From JBBRHQ01 sp963781345 (lineage in GTDB: Bacteria > Actinomycetota > Thermoleophilia > Solirubrobacterales > 70-9): a stretch of 64,000 nt of DNA. Location: assembly GCA_963781345.1 (NCBI GenBank), contig CAWAFQ010000003.1, positions 62,001-126,000 on the forward strand, in the 5' to 3' direction. The notes beneath the pieces were generated by a model. The model was not told the DNA's origin, searched no databases, and saw only the letters and a program-made list of their open reading frames with translations. Of this stretch, positions 1-7,099 are shown piece by piece; the stretch's first letter is position 1; every line of letters begins with the position of its first letter. The position numbers were made by a program, and so were the translations under genes.

Positions 1-1
1 C

Positions 2-577
2 CGCGAGGCGGCGCTCCAGCTTCTCGTGGTCGACAACTTCACCTACACCCTCGAGAGCCTGATCCAGGCCGGCAAGATGCTGGTCGCCGTCGACCAGGTC
101 GAGGTCGGCACCAACCCCAAGACTCGCGAGTCGCGGCTGTTCGACTCGACCGGGAGCTACGTCCGCCGAAACGGCCTCGCGATCGCCCGCATCTACACCC
201 GCTACGAGCCGCTGCGAGTGTTCGCCACCTCCGGAATCGTCGTCGCCCTGCTCGCGCTCGCGGCCTGGACACCGTTCCTGGTCGACTGGGTCTTCAGGGG
301 CGATGGGTCCGGCCACGTCCAGTCGCTGATCCTCGGCGCCGTCCTCTTCATCGCCGCGGTGCAGCTCTTCGCGCTCGGCGTGATCGGCGACCTGCTCGCC
401 GGACAGCGGGTGATGACCCAGCGCGTGTTCGAGCGCGTTCGCCGTGTCGAGCTCGCGCTCGGCGTCCCGCCGTCCCACTACGACGATGGCGAGGGCACCG
501 AGACCGGGGCACCCGCGACGACGGGGGCCGCGCCGCCTGTCCGCGAGCCGAGCCCGACCGAGCGGATCGGCGCCTAG
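2..577 (+). CDS. Membrane-anchored family 2 glycosyltransferase, C-terminal part (5' end outside window)
   Basis: The reading frame is open from base 2, so the gene starts before the window. The visible 191 residues begin with a stretch typical of the end of a dolichol-phosphate-mannose-type GT2 catalytic domain (VVDNFTYTLESLIQAG, then VAVDQVEVGTN), followed by two hydrophobic helices (about residues 73-95 and 105-130 of this fragment) and a short charged cytoplasmic tail rich in Ala/Pro. This is the layout of polyprenyl-phosphate glycosyltransferases that work on the inner membrane face. It is followed after 5 bp by a polysaccharide flippase gene, so the pair probably builds and exports a surface glycan. 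The catalytic motifs are not in the window, so the donor sugar cannot be told. Confidence 0.75.
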   Translation, partial: REAALQLLVVDNFTYTLESLIQAGKMLVAVDQVEVGTNPKTRESRLFDSTGSYVRRNGLAIARIYTRYEPLRVFATSGIVVALLALAAWTPFLVDWVFRGDGSGHVQSLILGAVLFIAAVQLFALGVIGDLLAGQRVMTQRVFERVRRVELALGVPPSHYDDGEGTETGAPATTGAAPPVREPSPTERIGA

Positions 578-582
578 GCGCC

Positions 583-2058
583 TTGGTCGAAGCCGAGACA
601 GGGGCCGGGAAGGCGGCCGAGCCCGCCCCGGAGGACGGCGCGACCGAGACGGCGGGAGCGGTCGACTACGGCAAGACGGCCGGCTTCCTCTCGATCGGGG
701 TCGGGCTGACGGGTGTCATCACCTACCTCTATTTCGTCATCGCCTCGCACGTTCTCTCCAAGCCCGACTACGGGCAGATCACCGTGCTCTGGTCGGCGGT
801 CTTCATCACCGTCTCGACCCTGTACCGGCCGATCGACCAGCTCCTCTCCCGCCACATCTCCGAGCGCCTCGTCCAGGGCGAGCCGATCGGCGAACCGGTG
901 CGGGTCGCGGCGAAGATTCAGCTCGGCCTGGCGCTGTCCTTCGCGGTCCTGGCCCTGGCTTTCCGCGGCCGGCTGCAGAACAACCTGCTCGAGGGCAACG
1001 AGACCCTCTACTGGATCTTCTTCTCGGCGGTCCTCTTCTACGCCGCCAGCTACTTCGCCCGGGGCTATCTCGCGGGACACCGTCGTTTCGGCCTCTTCAC
1101 CGCGCTGATCCTCTCGGAGTCCTGCTTCCGGACGATCTTTGCCGTCCTCGTCGCCGTAGGCCTGGCCAGCGGCCAGGACGCGGTGGCGATCGGCATAGTC
1201 GCCGCCCCCAGCCTCAGCCTCCTCGTGGTCCCACTCGCCTTCGCAAGGCAGGCCACAAAGAACACCGAACCCTCCCTGCCGGGAGGGGATGTCATGCCGG
1301 CGGTCGACATCGATGCCGCCGAGGGTCCCGGCGGCGGCCCGGAGGCCGCGCCCGAGTTCAGCCTCGCACACGGCTCGGGCTTCGCCGCGGCGGTGCTGCT
1401 GATCATGTTCAGCGAGCAGGCCTTCCTCAACGCCGGCCCGCTGATGGTCCGCGGCCTCGAGGGCGCCGCCGCCGCAGGGTTCATCTTCAATGTGCTGATG
1501 ATCGCGAGGGCGCCGCTGCAGCTCTTCCAGGCCGTCTCGACCAGCATCCTCCCCCACCTCACCAGCCTTCACACCAGCACCGACGAGGACAGTGAGAGCG
1601 AGTTTCATGGATCGATCCGGCTTGTGCTGAAGGCGATCGCGGCGTTCACCGCGCTCGTCGCACTCGTCGTGCTGATCGCCGGGCCACAGCTGATGCAGCT
1701 CGCGTTCTCGAACAAGTTCACCTACGAGCGGATCGGCCTGCTGCTGGTCACCGCCGGCATGGGCCTCTATCTCTCGGCGGTGACGATCAACCAGGCCTGC
1801 CTCGCCCAGGGCCAGGTCCGCCGGGCCTCCGCCCGTTGGATCGGCTGCGCGATCTTCTTCGTGGCCTGGTGCCTGGTTCCGCTGATCGCCGACACCGCGC
1901 GACGGGTGGAGGTCGGCTTCGCCCTCACCGCGGCCCTCCTGCTCGGCCTCCTCGTCTTCATCTTCCGCAACCCCCACGTCCGGGCCGAGGACGTGCCTGA
2001 CGGGGGCTCGACGGAGGAACTCGGGGCGCAGCCGGCGGCGGTCCGGGAAGGCGTCTGA
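583..2058 (+). CDS. MOP-superfamily polysaccharide flippase (Wzx-like)
   Basis: A 491-residue polytopic membrane protein starting with TTG 5 bp after the upstream glycosyltransferase. The N-terminal 28 residues are acidic and Ala/Glu-rich, then hydrophobic segments follow in the spacing of the MATE/MOP flippase fold (for example GLTGVITYLYFVIASHVL and ALVALVVLIAGPQLMQLAFS), with a central soluble loop near residues 220-260. The family flips lipid-linked oligosaccharides or lipid II-like substrates across the cytoplasmic membrane. Pairing with a GT2 gene supports a role in surface polysaccharide export. The substrate is unknown. The gene ends 6 bp from the convergent channel gene, leaving no room for a separate terminator. 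Confidence 0.85.
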   Translation: MVEAETGAGKAAEPAPEDGATETAGAVDYGKTAGFLSIGVGLTGVITYLYFVIASHVLSKPDYGQITVLWSAVFITVSTLYRPIDQLLSRHISERLVQGEPIGEPVRVAAKIQLGLALSFAVLALAFRGRLQNNLLEGNETLYWIFFSAVLFYAASYFARGYLAGHRRFGLFTALILSESCFRTIFAVLVAVGLASGQDAVAIGIVAAPSLSLLVVPLAFARQATKNTEPSLPGGDVMPAVDIDAAEGPGGGPEAAPEFSLAHGSGFAAAVLLIMFSEQAFLNAGPLMVRGLEGAAAAGFIFNVLMIARAPLQLFQAVSTSILPHLTSLHTSTDEDSESEFHGSIRLVLKAIAAFTALVALVVLIAGPQLMQLAFSNKFTYERIGLLLVTAGMGLYLSAVTINQACLAQGQVRRASARWIGCAIFFVAWCLVPLIADTARRVEVGFALTAALLLGLLVFIFRNPHVRAEDVPDGGSTEELGAQPAAVREGV

Positions 2059-2064
2059 CCCGAC

Positions 2065-3159
2065 TCAGGCAGTTGCGGAGGCTGGGGCGAGCATCGCCTC
2101 CAGGCCCTCCAGCGCCCTGGTCTCCCCCATCGCGACCACAACATCCCCGACCCGCAGCACGGAATCCGGGGCCGGCTCGGGCCGAACGGTGCCGTCCGGG
2201 CGCCGCAGCGCGACGATCATCGAGGACCCGCGGACCTGTTCGAGTGTCTGGCCCGCGGCCTCACAGCCGGCCGCGACCGCGACCTCCTCCATCCGGTATT
2301 CCGGAGCGACGTCGACCACCCCGGAGACCTGCGGGTGCAGTGCCAGGCGCGCCATCTCGGAGCCACTCGACTTGTAGGGGGAGACGACCCGGTCGGCGCC
2401 GGCGCGCCGCAGCTTCTGCTCGGAGTCCGAGACGCTGGCCCGGGCGACGATCGTGACCTCGGGCCGCAGCTCGCGCACGGTCAGGGTGATGAAGATGTTC
2501 TCGGCATCGGAGTCGACGCAGGCGAGGATGCCCTCGGCGCGATCGACACCGGCCATCCGCAGAACCTCGTCGTCCGACGGCTGCCCCTCGACGAACGGCG
2601 CCCCGAGATCCTCGACGCGCTCCCTGCTCTGGGGGTTCGAGTCGATGACGACGAAGTCACGTCCGGCGACGACCAGGTCACGCGCGACCTGGCGGCCGAC
2701 CCGGCCGAAGCCGCAGATCAACACGTGATTATCGAGCGAGTCGATCTTGTTCACGGTCCGTCTCTCATCCAGGAGCCCGCTGAGATGGCCGGCGACGAAG
2801 AACTCGGTGACGGTCACCAGGGCATAGAAGAGAGTACCCACGCCGAAGATGATCAGCGCCACCTTGACGAGCTGGCCCCCGGTGTCGGTGGGCTCGGGTA
2901 TCGACCCCACCGTGGCGACGGTGTCGAGGGTCCAGATGAAGCCGTACCCGACCGAGGTCCCCTCGGTGATGACGAAGCCGAGCGTGCCGACCGCGAGCAG
3001 GGCCGCTATCGCCAGGCCGAGCACAACCAGGCGGTGCAGGAACTGCACGAGCTGGCGCCGCAGCGCCGCGCGGGCACCTCCGAGGCCGGGGTGATCGCGG
3101 ATCTCGCGGAGGGTCCTGAGGCGAAGCGAGAAGCCGGGGAGGTCGCGCTGATGCGGCAA
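2065..3159 (-). CDS. Two-helix ion channel with cytosolic RCK (TrkA-N/TrkA-C) domains
   Basis: About 364 residues. TM1 (LVVLGLAIAALLAVGTLGF) and TM2 (LVKVALIIFGVGTLFYALV) flank a pore loop, then a Rossmann RCK-N domain (HVLICGFGRVGRQVARDL, GxGxxG nucleotide site) and an RCK-C domain. This is the MthK/Kch-type architecture of ligand-gated potassium channels. The pore loop reads TVATVGSIPEP where potassium channels usually have TVGYG, so ion selectivity is doubtful. The start is unclear: upstream of the rpe stop the frame is only shadow sequence; TTG at 3159 is the first usable start after that stop and leaves an 11-bp gap. It is the last gene of the priA-to-rpe operon. Confidence 0.85.
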   Translation of the reverse strand: MPHQRDLPGFSLRLRTLREIRDHPGLGGARAALRRQLVQFLHRLVVLGLAIAALLAVGTLGFVITEGTSVGYGFIWTLDTVATVGSIPEPTDTGGQLVKVALIIFGVGTLFYALVTVTEFFVAGHLSGLLDERRTVNKIDSLDNHVLICGFGRVGRQVARDLVVAGRDFVVIDSNPQSRERVEDLGAPFVEGQPSDDEVLRMAGVDRAEGILACVDSDAENIFITLTVRELRPEVTIVARASVSDSEQKLRRAGADRVVSPYKSSGSEMARLALHPQVSGVVDVAPEYRMEEVAVAAGCEAAGQTLEQVRGSSMIVALRRPDGTVRPEPAPDSVLRVGDVVVAMGETRALEGLEAMLAPASATA

Positions 3160-3170
3160 CGCGGCGACCG

Positions 3171-3851
3171 CTACCCGGCGCCGGCGGCTGCCGCGATCTC
3201 GGCATAGGCGGCAGCCGGGTCGTCGGCACGGAAGACCGCCGAGCCGGCGACAAGGAGCGACGCGCCGGCTTCGGCGACGGAGCCTGCGGTCTCGGAATCC
3301 ACCCCTCCGTCGACCTCGATCACTGCGTCGCCGATCAGCCCCCCGAGCCGGCGAACCTTCTCCGGTGAGGACTCGATGAAGGGCTGGCCGCCCCAGCCCG
3401 GGTTGACGGTCATGCAGAGGACGAGGTCGGCGACTCCGGCGAGCTCGGCCACGGCCTCCGGCGCCGTGCCGGGGTTGAGCGCGATCCCCGCAAGGCAACC
3501 GAGCTCGCGGATCGCGTTCAGGGTGCGATTCGTGTGGGGCGTCGCTTCGACGTGGAAGCTGATCGAGTCGGCGCCCGCCCGGGCGAACTCGGCGATCTGC
3601 TCGTCGGGACGCTCGATCATCAGGTGAACGTCGACCACCCCGCCGGCGTCATGGACCTGGTCGGCGATCGCCGAGGCAACCAGCGGGCCGATCGTGATCG
3701 GCGGGACGAAATGCCCGTCCATGACATCGACGTGGATCACCCGGGCGCCTGCCTCCATCACCTCGGCCACCTGGGCGCCGAGGCGGGAGAAATCAGCCGA
3801 GAGGATCGAGGGAGCGACCCGCCTGCCCCCGTAGATCTCGCGGGCGCTCAT
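3171..3851 (-). CDS. rpe: Ribulose-phosphate 3-epimerase
   Basis: 226 residues with the TIM-barrel signatures of the family: APSILSADFSRLG near the N-terminus, HVDVMDGHFVPPITIGP (metal and catalytic His/Asp), MTVNPGWGGQPF (phosphate loop) and EVDGGV (catalytic Asp). It interconverts ribulose 5-phosphate and xylulose 5-phosphate in the pentose phosphate and, where present, Calvin pathways. The ATG at 3851 overlaps the stop of the upstream zinc-ribbon gene (ATGA), which fixes the start and argues for translational coupling. The order rsmB, small zinc ribbon, rpe continues the priA-def-fmt-rsmB cluster seen in many actinobacteria. Confidence 0.97.
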   Translation of the reverse strand: MSAREIYGGRRVAPSILSADFSRLGAQVAEVMEAGARVIHVDVMDGHFVPPITIGPLVASAIADQVHDAGGVVDVHLMIERPDEQIAEFARAGADSISFHVEATPHTNRTLNAIRELGCLAGIALNPGTAPEAVAELAGVADLVLCMTVNPGWGGQPFIESSPEKVRRLGGLIGDAVIEVDGGVDSETAGSVAEAGASLLVAGSAVFRADDPAAAYAEIAAAAGAG

Positions 3852-4126
3852 CAGACCGGCTTCAGCATCGAGTGTCGGCAGTGCTGGCAGATCATGTCCT
3901 CGGTGCTGCTCATGCGGGCGATCGTCTGGTGCTCGCCGCAGTTGGGGCACTGCGAAACGAGCTCGTAGCGGCGCAGACAGTACACGCAGCGAAAGCGGCC
4001 CGGGAGCTGTGTCGGGCGCAGCCAGGGCTCTCCGCAGCCGGGACAGGCCGGGCGCCGCAGAGGAGTCTCCTTGGCGTCATCGGCGCTCGCGGGGTTGTCG
4101 GCGTGACCATCCATCTCCCTAATCAT
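3851..4126 (-). CDS. Small zinc-ribbon protein with four CxxC pairs
   Basis: 91 residues. The chain contains four CxxC knuckles, CPGC, CVYC, CPNC and CQHC, enough to bind two zinc ions as tandem zinc ribbons, and little else. The ATG at 4126 overlaps the rsmB stop codon (ATGATTAG) and the TGA overlaps the rpe start, so it is tightly embedded in the operon and surely translated with its neighbours. No catalytic motif is visible. Proteins like this often act as adaptors on RNA polymerase, ribosomes or enzymes, but that is inference only. An alternative start is the ATG at 4114. Confidence 0.8.
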   Translation of the reverse strand: MIREMDGHADNPASADDAKETPLRRPACPGCGEPWLRPTQLPGRFRCVYCLRRYELVSQCPNCGEHQTIARMSSTEDMICQHCRHSMLKPV

Positions 4127-5489
4127 CGCGCCTCAGGCGGGCGATGAAGAATCCCGTCGTGCGGTCGCGGTCTGGCCGGGTCTGAAGGCAGCGCGGATCG
4201 ACCGCGGAGCGCAGCGCCGGTGAGAGGGCACCGAGGTCCTCCGGTACAAGGTGCGGAACCTCGCCCCGCTGACCGGCGTCGAGCAGCGCCGCAACCCTCT
4301 CCTCGTTCTCATCGCGCGAGATCGTGCAGGTCGCGTAGACGAGCACGCCACCGGGGCGCACCGCCACCGCCGCCCGGCGCAGGATCCGGTCCTGGGCCTG
4401 GGCCAGCTTCGCGATTCCCTGCGGCGACTTGCGCCAGCGCACGTCGGGGCGGGAGGCGAGTGTGCCGAGATCGGAGCAGGGGGCGTCGACCAGCACCCGG
4501 TCGAAGTCGCGCCCCAGGCCCGCGTCGGCGGCGTCGGCCTCGAGCACGGTGACGCTGCGCAGGCCGAGGCGCTGCGCCTGCGCGCCGACCTCCTCGGCCT
4601 TCGCGGGGTCGCGCTCGACCGAGATCACCTCGCCGCGGTCCTCCATCCGGGCCGCGATCTGGCCGGTCTTTATCCCCGGTCCGGCGCAGAGGTCGAAAAC
4701 GGCCTCGCCCGGCCGCGGGTCGAGCACCTCGACCACGGCCGCCGAGGCCCGCGACTGAGGGACGGCGACGCCGTCGGCGACGAAGGGCAGCACCGGCGCG
4801 AGGCTGCCCTCGAGCACGACCGACTCCGGCGGCGCCAGCGGCCATGGCGCATCGGCGCGGCCGACGGCCGCGCCGCCACCGCGGAGTCGCTCGGCTAGCG
4901 CCTGCGGCGAGCCGCGAAGGGTGTTGAGGCGAAGCGCGCGCTCGGCCGGCTCGTTGCAGGCGCGCAGGAGGGAGCGGGCGGCGTCGGAGCCCAGCTGCCG
5001 CCACCACATCTCCGCCAGCCACCTCGGGACCGAGTGAGCCATCGCCGCTTCGGTCGGGTCTGCGTCGTGCTCGAGGATTGCCAGCAGCCCGGCCCGCTCC
5101 CGGATCGCGCGTCGCATCACGGCGTTGACCAGGCCGGTCGCGTGCGGCGCGCCCGCCCCGCGGGCAAGCTCGACCGCCTCGTTGACGCTGGCGTGGTCGG
5201 CGCTGCCTGCGGCGAAGAGCAGCTCGTAGAGACCGAGCCGCAGCGCCGCCAGGACCGGTGGGTCGAGAAGCCGCGGCGAGCGCTCGGCGAGGCGGCGGAT
5301 GAGAGTGTCGCTGGTTCCGCGTCGCTGCACCGCGCCGTAGGCGAGGCGCTGGGCCTGGGCCCGCTCGCGACCCTCGAGGCCGGCGCCATCGGCCGCCTCG
5401 CGGAAGGTCGAGTCGGTGTAGGCGCCGTCCTCGAAGGTGGCGCGGATGACTGCGTAGGCGACCTCGCGAGCCGCGGTCGCGGTGCTCAC
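4119..5489 (-). CDS. rsmB: 16S rRNA (cytosine-967-C5) methyltransferase RsmB
   Basis: 456 residues. The N-terminal 150 residues resemble the NusB-like RNA-binding domain (AREVAYAVIRATFEDGAY, SVNEAVELARG), followed by a Rossmann SAM-dependent methyltransferase with FDLCAGPGIKTGQIA (SAM loop), VDAPCSDLGTLASRPDVRW (catalytic PC motif) and LVYATCTISRDENE (second catalytic Cys in TC). The enzyme methylates C967 of 16S rRNA. GTG at 5489 overlaps the fmt stop by four bases (GTGA). Domain order and length fit RsmB/Sun rather than a tRNA m5C methylase. Confidence 0.95.
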   Translation of the reverse strand: MSTATAAREVAYAVIRATFEDGAYTDSTFREAADGAGLEGRERAQAQRLAYGAVQRRGTSDTLIRRLAERSPRLLDPPVLAALRLGLYELLFAAGSADHASVNEAVELARGAGAPHATGLVNAVMRRAIRERAGLLAILEHDADPTEAAMAHSVPRWLAEMWWRQLGSDAARSLLRACNEPAERALRLNTLRGSPQALAERLRGGGAAVGRADAPWPLAPPESVVLEGSLAPVLPFVADGVAVPQSRASAAVVEVLDPRPGEAVFDLCAGPGIKTGQIAARMEDRGEVISVERDPAKAEEVGAQAQRLGLRSVTVLEADAADAGLGRDFDRVLVDAPCSDLGTLASRPDVRWRKSPQGIAKLAQAQDRILRRAAVAVRPGGVLVYATCTISRDENEERVAALLDAGQRGEVPHLVPEDLGALSPALRSAVDPRCLQTRPDRDRTTGFFIARLRRDD

Positions 5490-6409
5490 GGGATCCGGGC
5501 GCGATCGGGCGGCAGGCGGCCGCGAAGGTAGGCCGCCACCTCCATCGGCCGCGAACCCGGCGCCTGCACCTCCTCGATCCGAAGAACTCCCTCCGCGCAG
5601 CCGAGCAGGAGGGCGTCGTCTGCAGCCTCGATCACCCCGGCCCCGAGGTCACCGGACTCGGCGCGGGCGCTGCGAACACCGAGGCTCTCACCGTCCGCGG
5701 CGGCCTCGAGGTGAGCTCCGATGTGGGGTGTCAGCGCCCGCACCTGCCGCGCAAGCTCGGCCGCCGGGCGCGAGGGATCGATGAGTCGCTCGGATGAGTC
5801 GACCTTCTCGGCGTAGGTGATCCCTTCCGCCGGCTGCTCGGTGAACTCGATTCCCCCGCGCTGCGCGAGGTCGAGGGCGCGCGTCAGCAATCGGGCCCCG
5901 GACTCGGCGAGTCGCGCTGCAAGATGGCCGTAGTTCTCGGCCTCGGCTATCTCCATCTCCTCGCACAGCCCGACCGGACCCGCGTCGAGCTCTTCGACCA
6001 GCCTGATCACGCAGTTCCCGGTGACCTCGTCGCCGGCCATGATCGCGCGCTCGATCGGGGCGGCACCCCGCCAGCGGGGCAGCAGCGAGGGATGAAGGTT
6101 GAGCATCAGATGCTCGGAGAGAAGGGGCTCGCGGATCAGCTGGCCGAAGGCGCAGACGCAGACCACATCGGGCCGGGCGGCGCCGATAGCCTCGACCGGC
6201 CCGGGCTCGTTGACGTCGGCCGTCTCGAGCACCTCGATCCCGAGCTCCGCGGCGGCAAGCGCGGCCGGGACCGCGCTCTGCCTGCGGCCGCGTCCCCGCC
6301 GCCGCGGGGGAGGCGTGACCGCGAGCAGCGGCCGCTGTGGTGAGGAAGCGAGTCCTCGCAGGACCGTCGCCGCGAAGTCCGAGGTGCCGAGGAAGACGGT
6401 CCGGCTCAC
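5486..6409 (-). CDS. fmt: Methionyl-tRNA formyltransferase
   Basis: 307 residues. The catalytic region is complete: NLHPSLLPRWRGAAPIERA carries the Asn and His, and EELDAGPV supplies the Asp of the Asn-His-Asp triad. The C-terminal OB-like domain begins near residue 205. Fmt formylates the initiator Met-tRNA from 10-formyl-THF. The GTG start at 6409 overlaps the def stop (GTGA); the frame stays open further upstream but that part overlaps def and has shadow composition. The def-fmt pairing is the usual one: formylation and deformylation of nascent proteins. Confidence 0.96.
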   Translation of the reverse strand: MSRTVFLGTSDFAATVLRGLASSPQRPLLAVTPPPRRRGRGRRQSAVPAALAAAELGIEVLETADVNEPGPVEAIGAARPDVVCVCAFGQLIREPLLSEHLMLNLHPSLLPRWRGAAPIERAIMAGDEVTGNCVIRLVEELDAGPVGLCEEMEIAEAENYGHLAARLAESGARLLTRALDLAQRGGIEFTEQPAEGITYAEKVDSSERLIDPSRPAAELARQVRALTPHIGAHLEAAADGESLGVRSARAESGDLGAGVIEAADDALLLGCAEGVLRIEEVQAPGSRPMEVAAYLRGRLPPDRARIP

Positions 6410-7053
6410 GCCTCGGTCGCGGCCTCGGATCGCGCCGCAACCGCCCCGTCCGCGGACTCGCCGTCCTCGGCCTCCTCGGCCTCGCCCGGCCTGTAGGCGC
6501 CTCCCTCGCGCAGCGCCCGCAGGGCACCCTTGCGCTGCTCGCGGGTTGTGCGGTCGAGGATGAGCACACCGTCGAGATGGTCCATCTCGTGCTGGAGCAC
6601 CCTCGCCTCGAGTCCGGATGCCTCGAGGGTGATCGGGCTTCCCTCGATATCGACGCCGACGACTCGCGCGAAGAGAGGCCTCTCCACATCGACGCTCACC
6701 CGGGGGATGCTGAGGCAGCCCTCCTCGGCCTCGACGATGTCTTCGGAGAGCCACTCGACCTCGGGGTTGACGACAGCCGCCGGCCCCGCGTCTGGCCCTG
6801 CCTGGAAGACGAGCAGCCTGCGCAGAATCCCAACCTGGGTCGCGGCCAGGCCGACGCCGAGGCCGTCGCGCATGATCGCAACCATCCTCTCGACCTCGGA
6901 GTGCAGGGCGTCGCCGAAGTCCCTGACCTCCGAGGCACGGCTTCGCAGGATCGGGTCTCCGTACTGGATCACCTGCGCGAGCGCCGCGTCGCGACGGGCG
7001 AGGATCTCCTCGTCCGGTCGTGAAGTGGTCTCCTTCTCGGCGTCTTCGCTCAT
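6406..7053 (-). CDS. def: Peptide deformylase
   Basis: 215 residues. All three family motifs are present: GVGLAATQVG (motif 1), EGCLSIP (motif 2, metal Cys) and HEMDHLDG (motif 3, HExxH metal His residues). It removes the formyl group from nascent N-terminal methionine. There is an unusual acidic C-terminal tail of about 30 residues (GEAEEAEDGESADGA) beyond the usual fold, and a charged N-terminal extension of about 20 residues. It starts 46 bp after priA and overlaps fmt by four bases. Confidence 0.96.
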   Translation of the reverse strand: MSEDAEKETTSRPDEEILARRDAALAQVIQYGDPILRSRASEVRDFGDALHSEVERMVAIMRDGLGVGLAATQVGILRRLLVFQAGPDAGPAAVVNPEVEWLSEDIVEAEEGCLSIPRVSVDVERPLFARVVGVDIEGSPITLEASGLEARVLQHEMDHLDGVLILDRTTREQRKGALRALREGGAYRPGEAEEAEDGESADGAVAARSEAATEA

Positions 7054-7099
7054 CCGTGCAGCGCGAGTTTAGAAGTTGGAATCGGCGGGGCCGCCACCG

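Noticed and set aside
574..1977. A 467-codon minus-strand frame opposite the flippase
   Set aside because: Highly charged low-complexity translation; the plus strand encodes a clear membrane protein.
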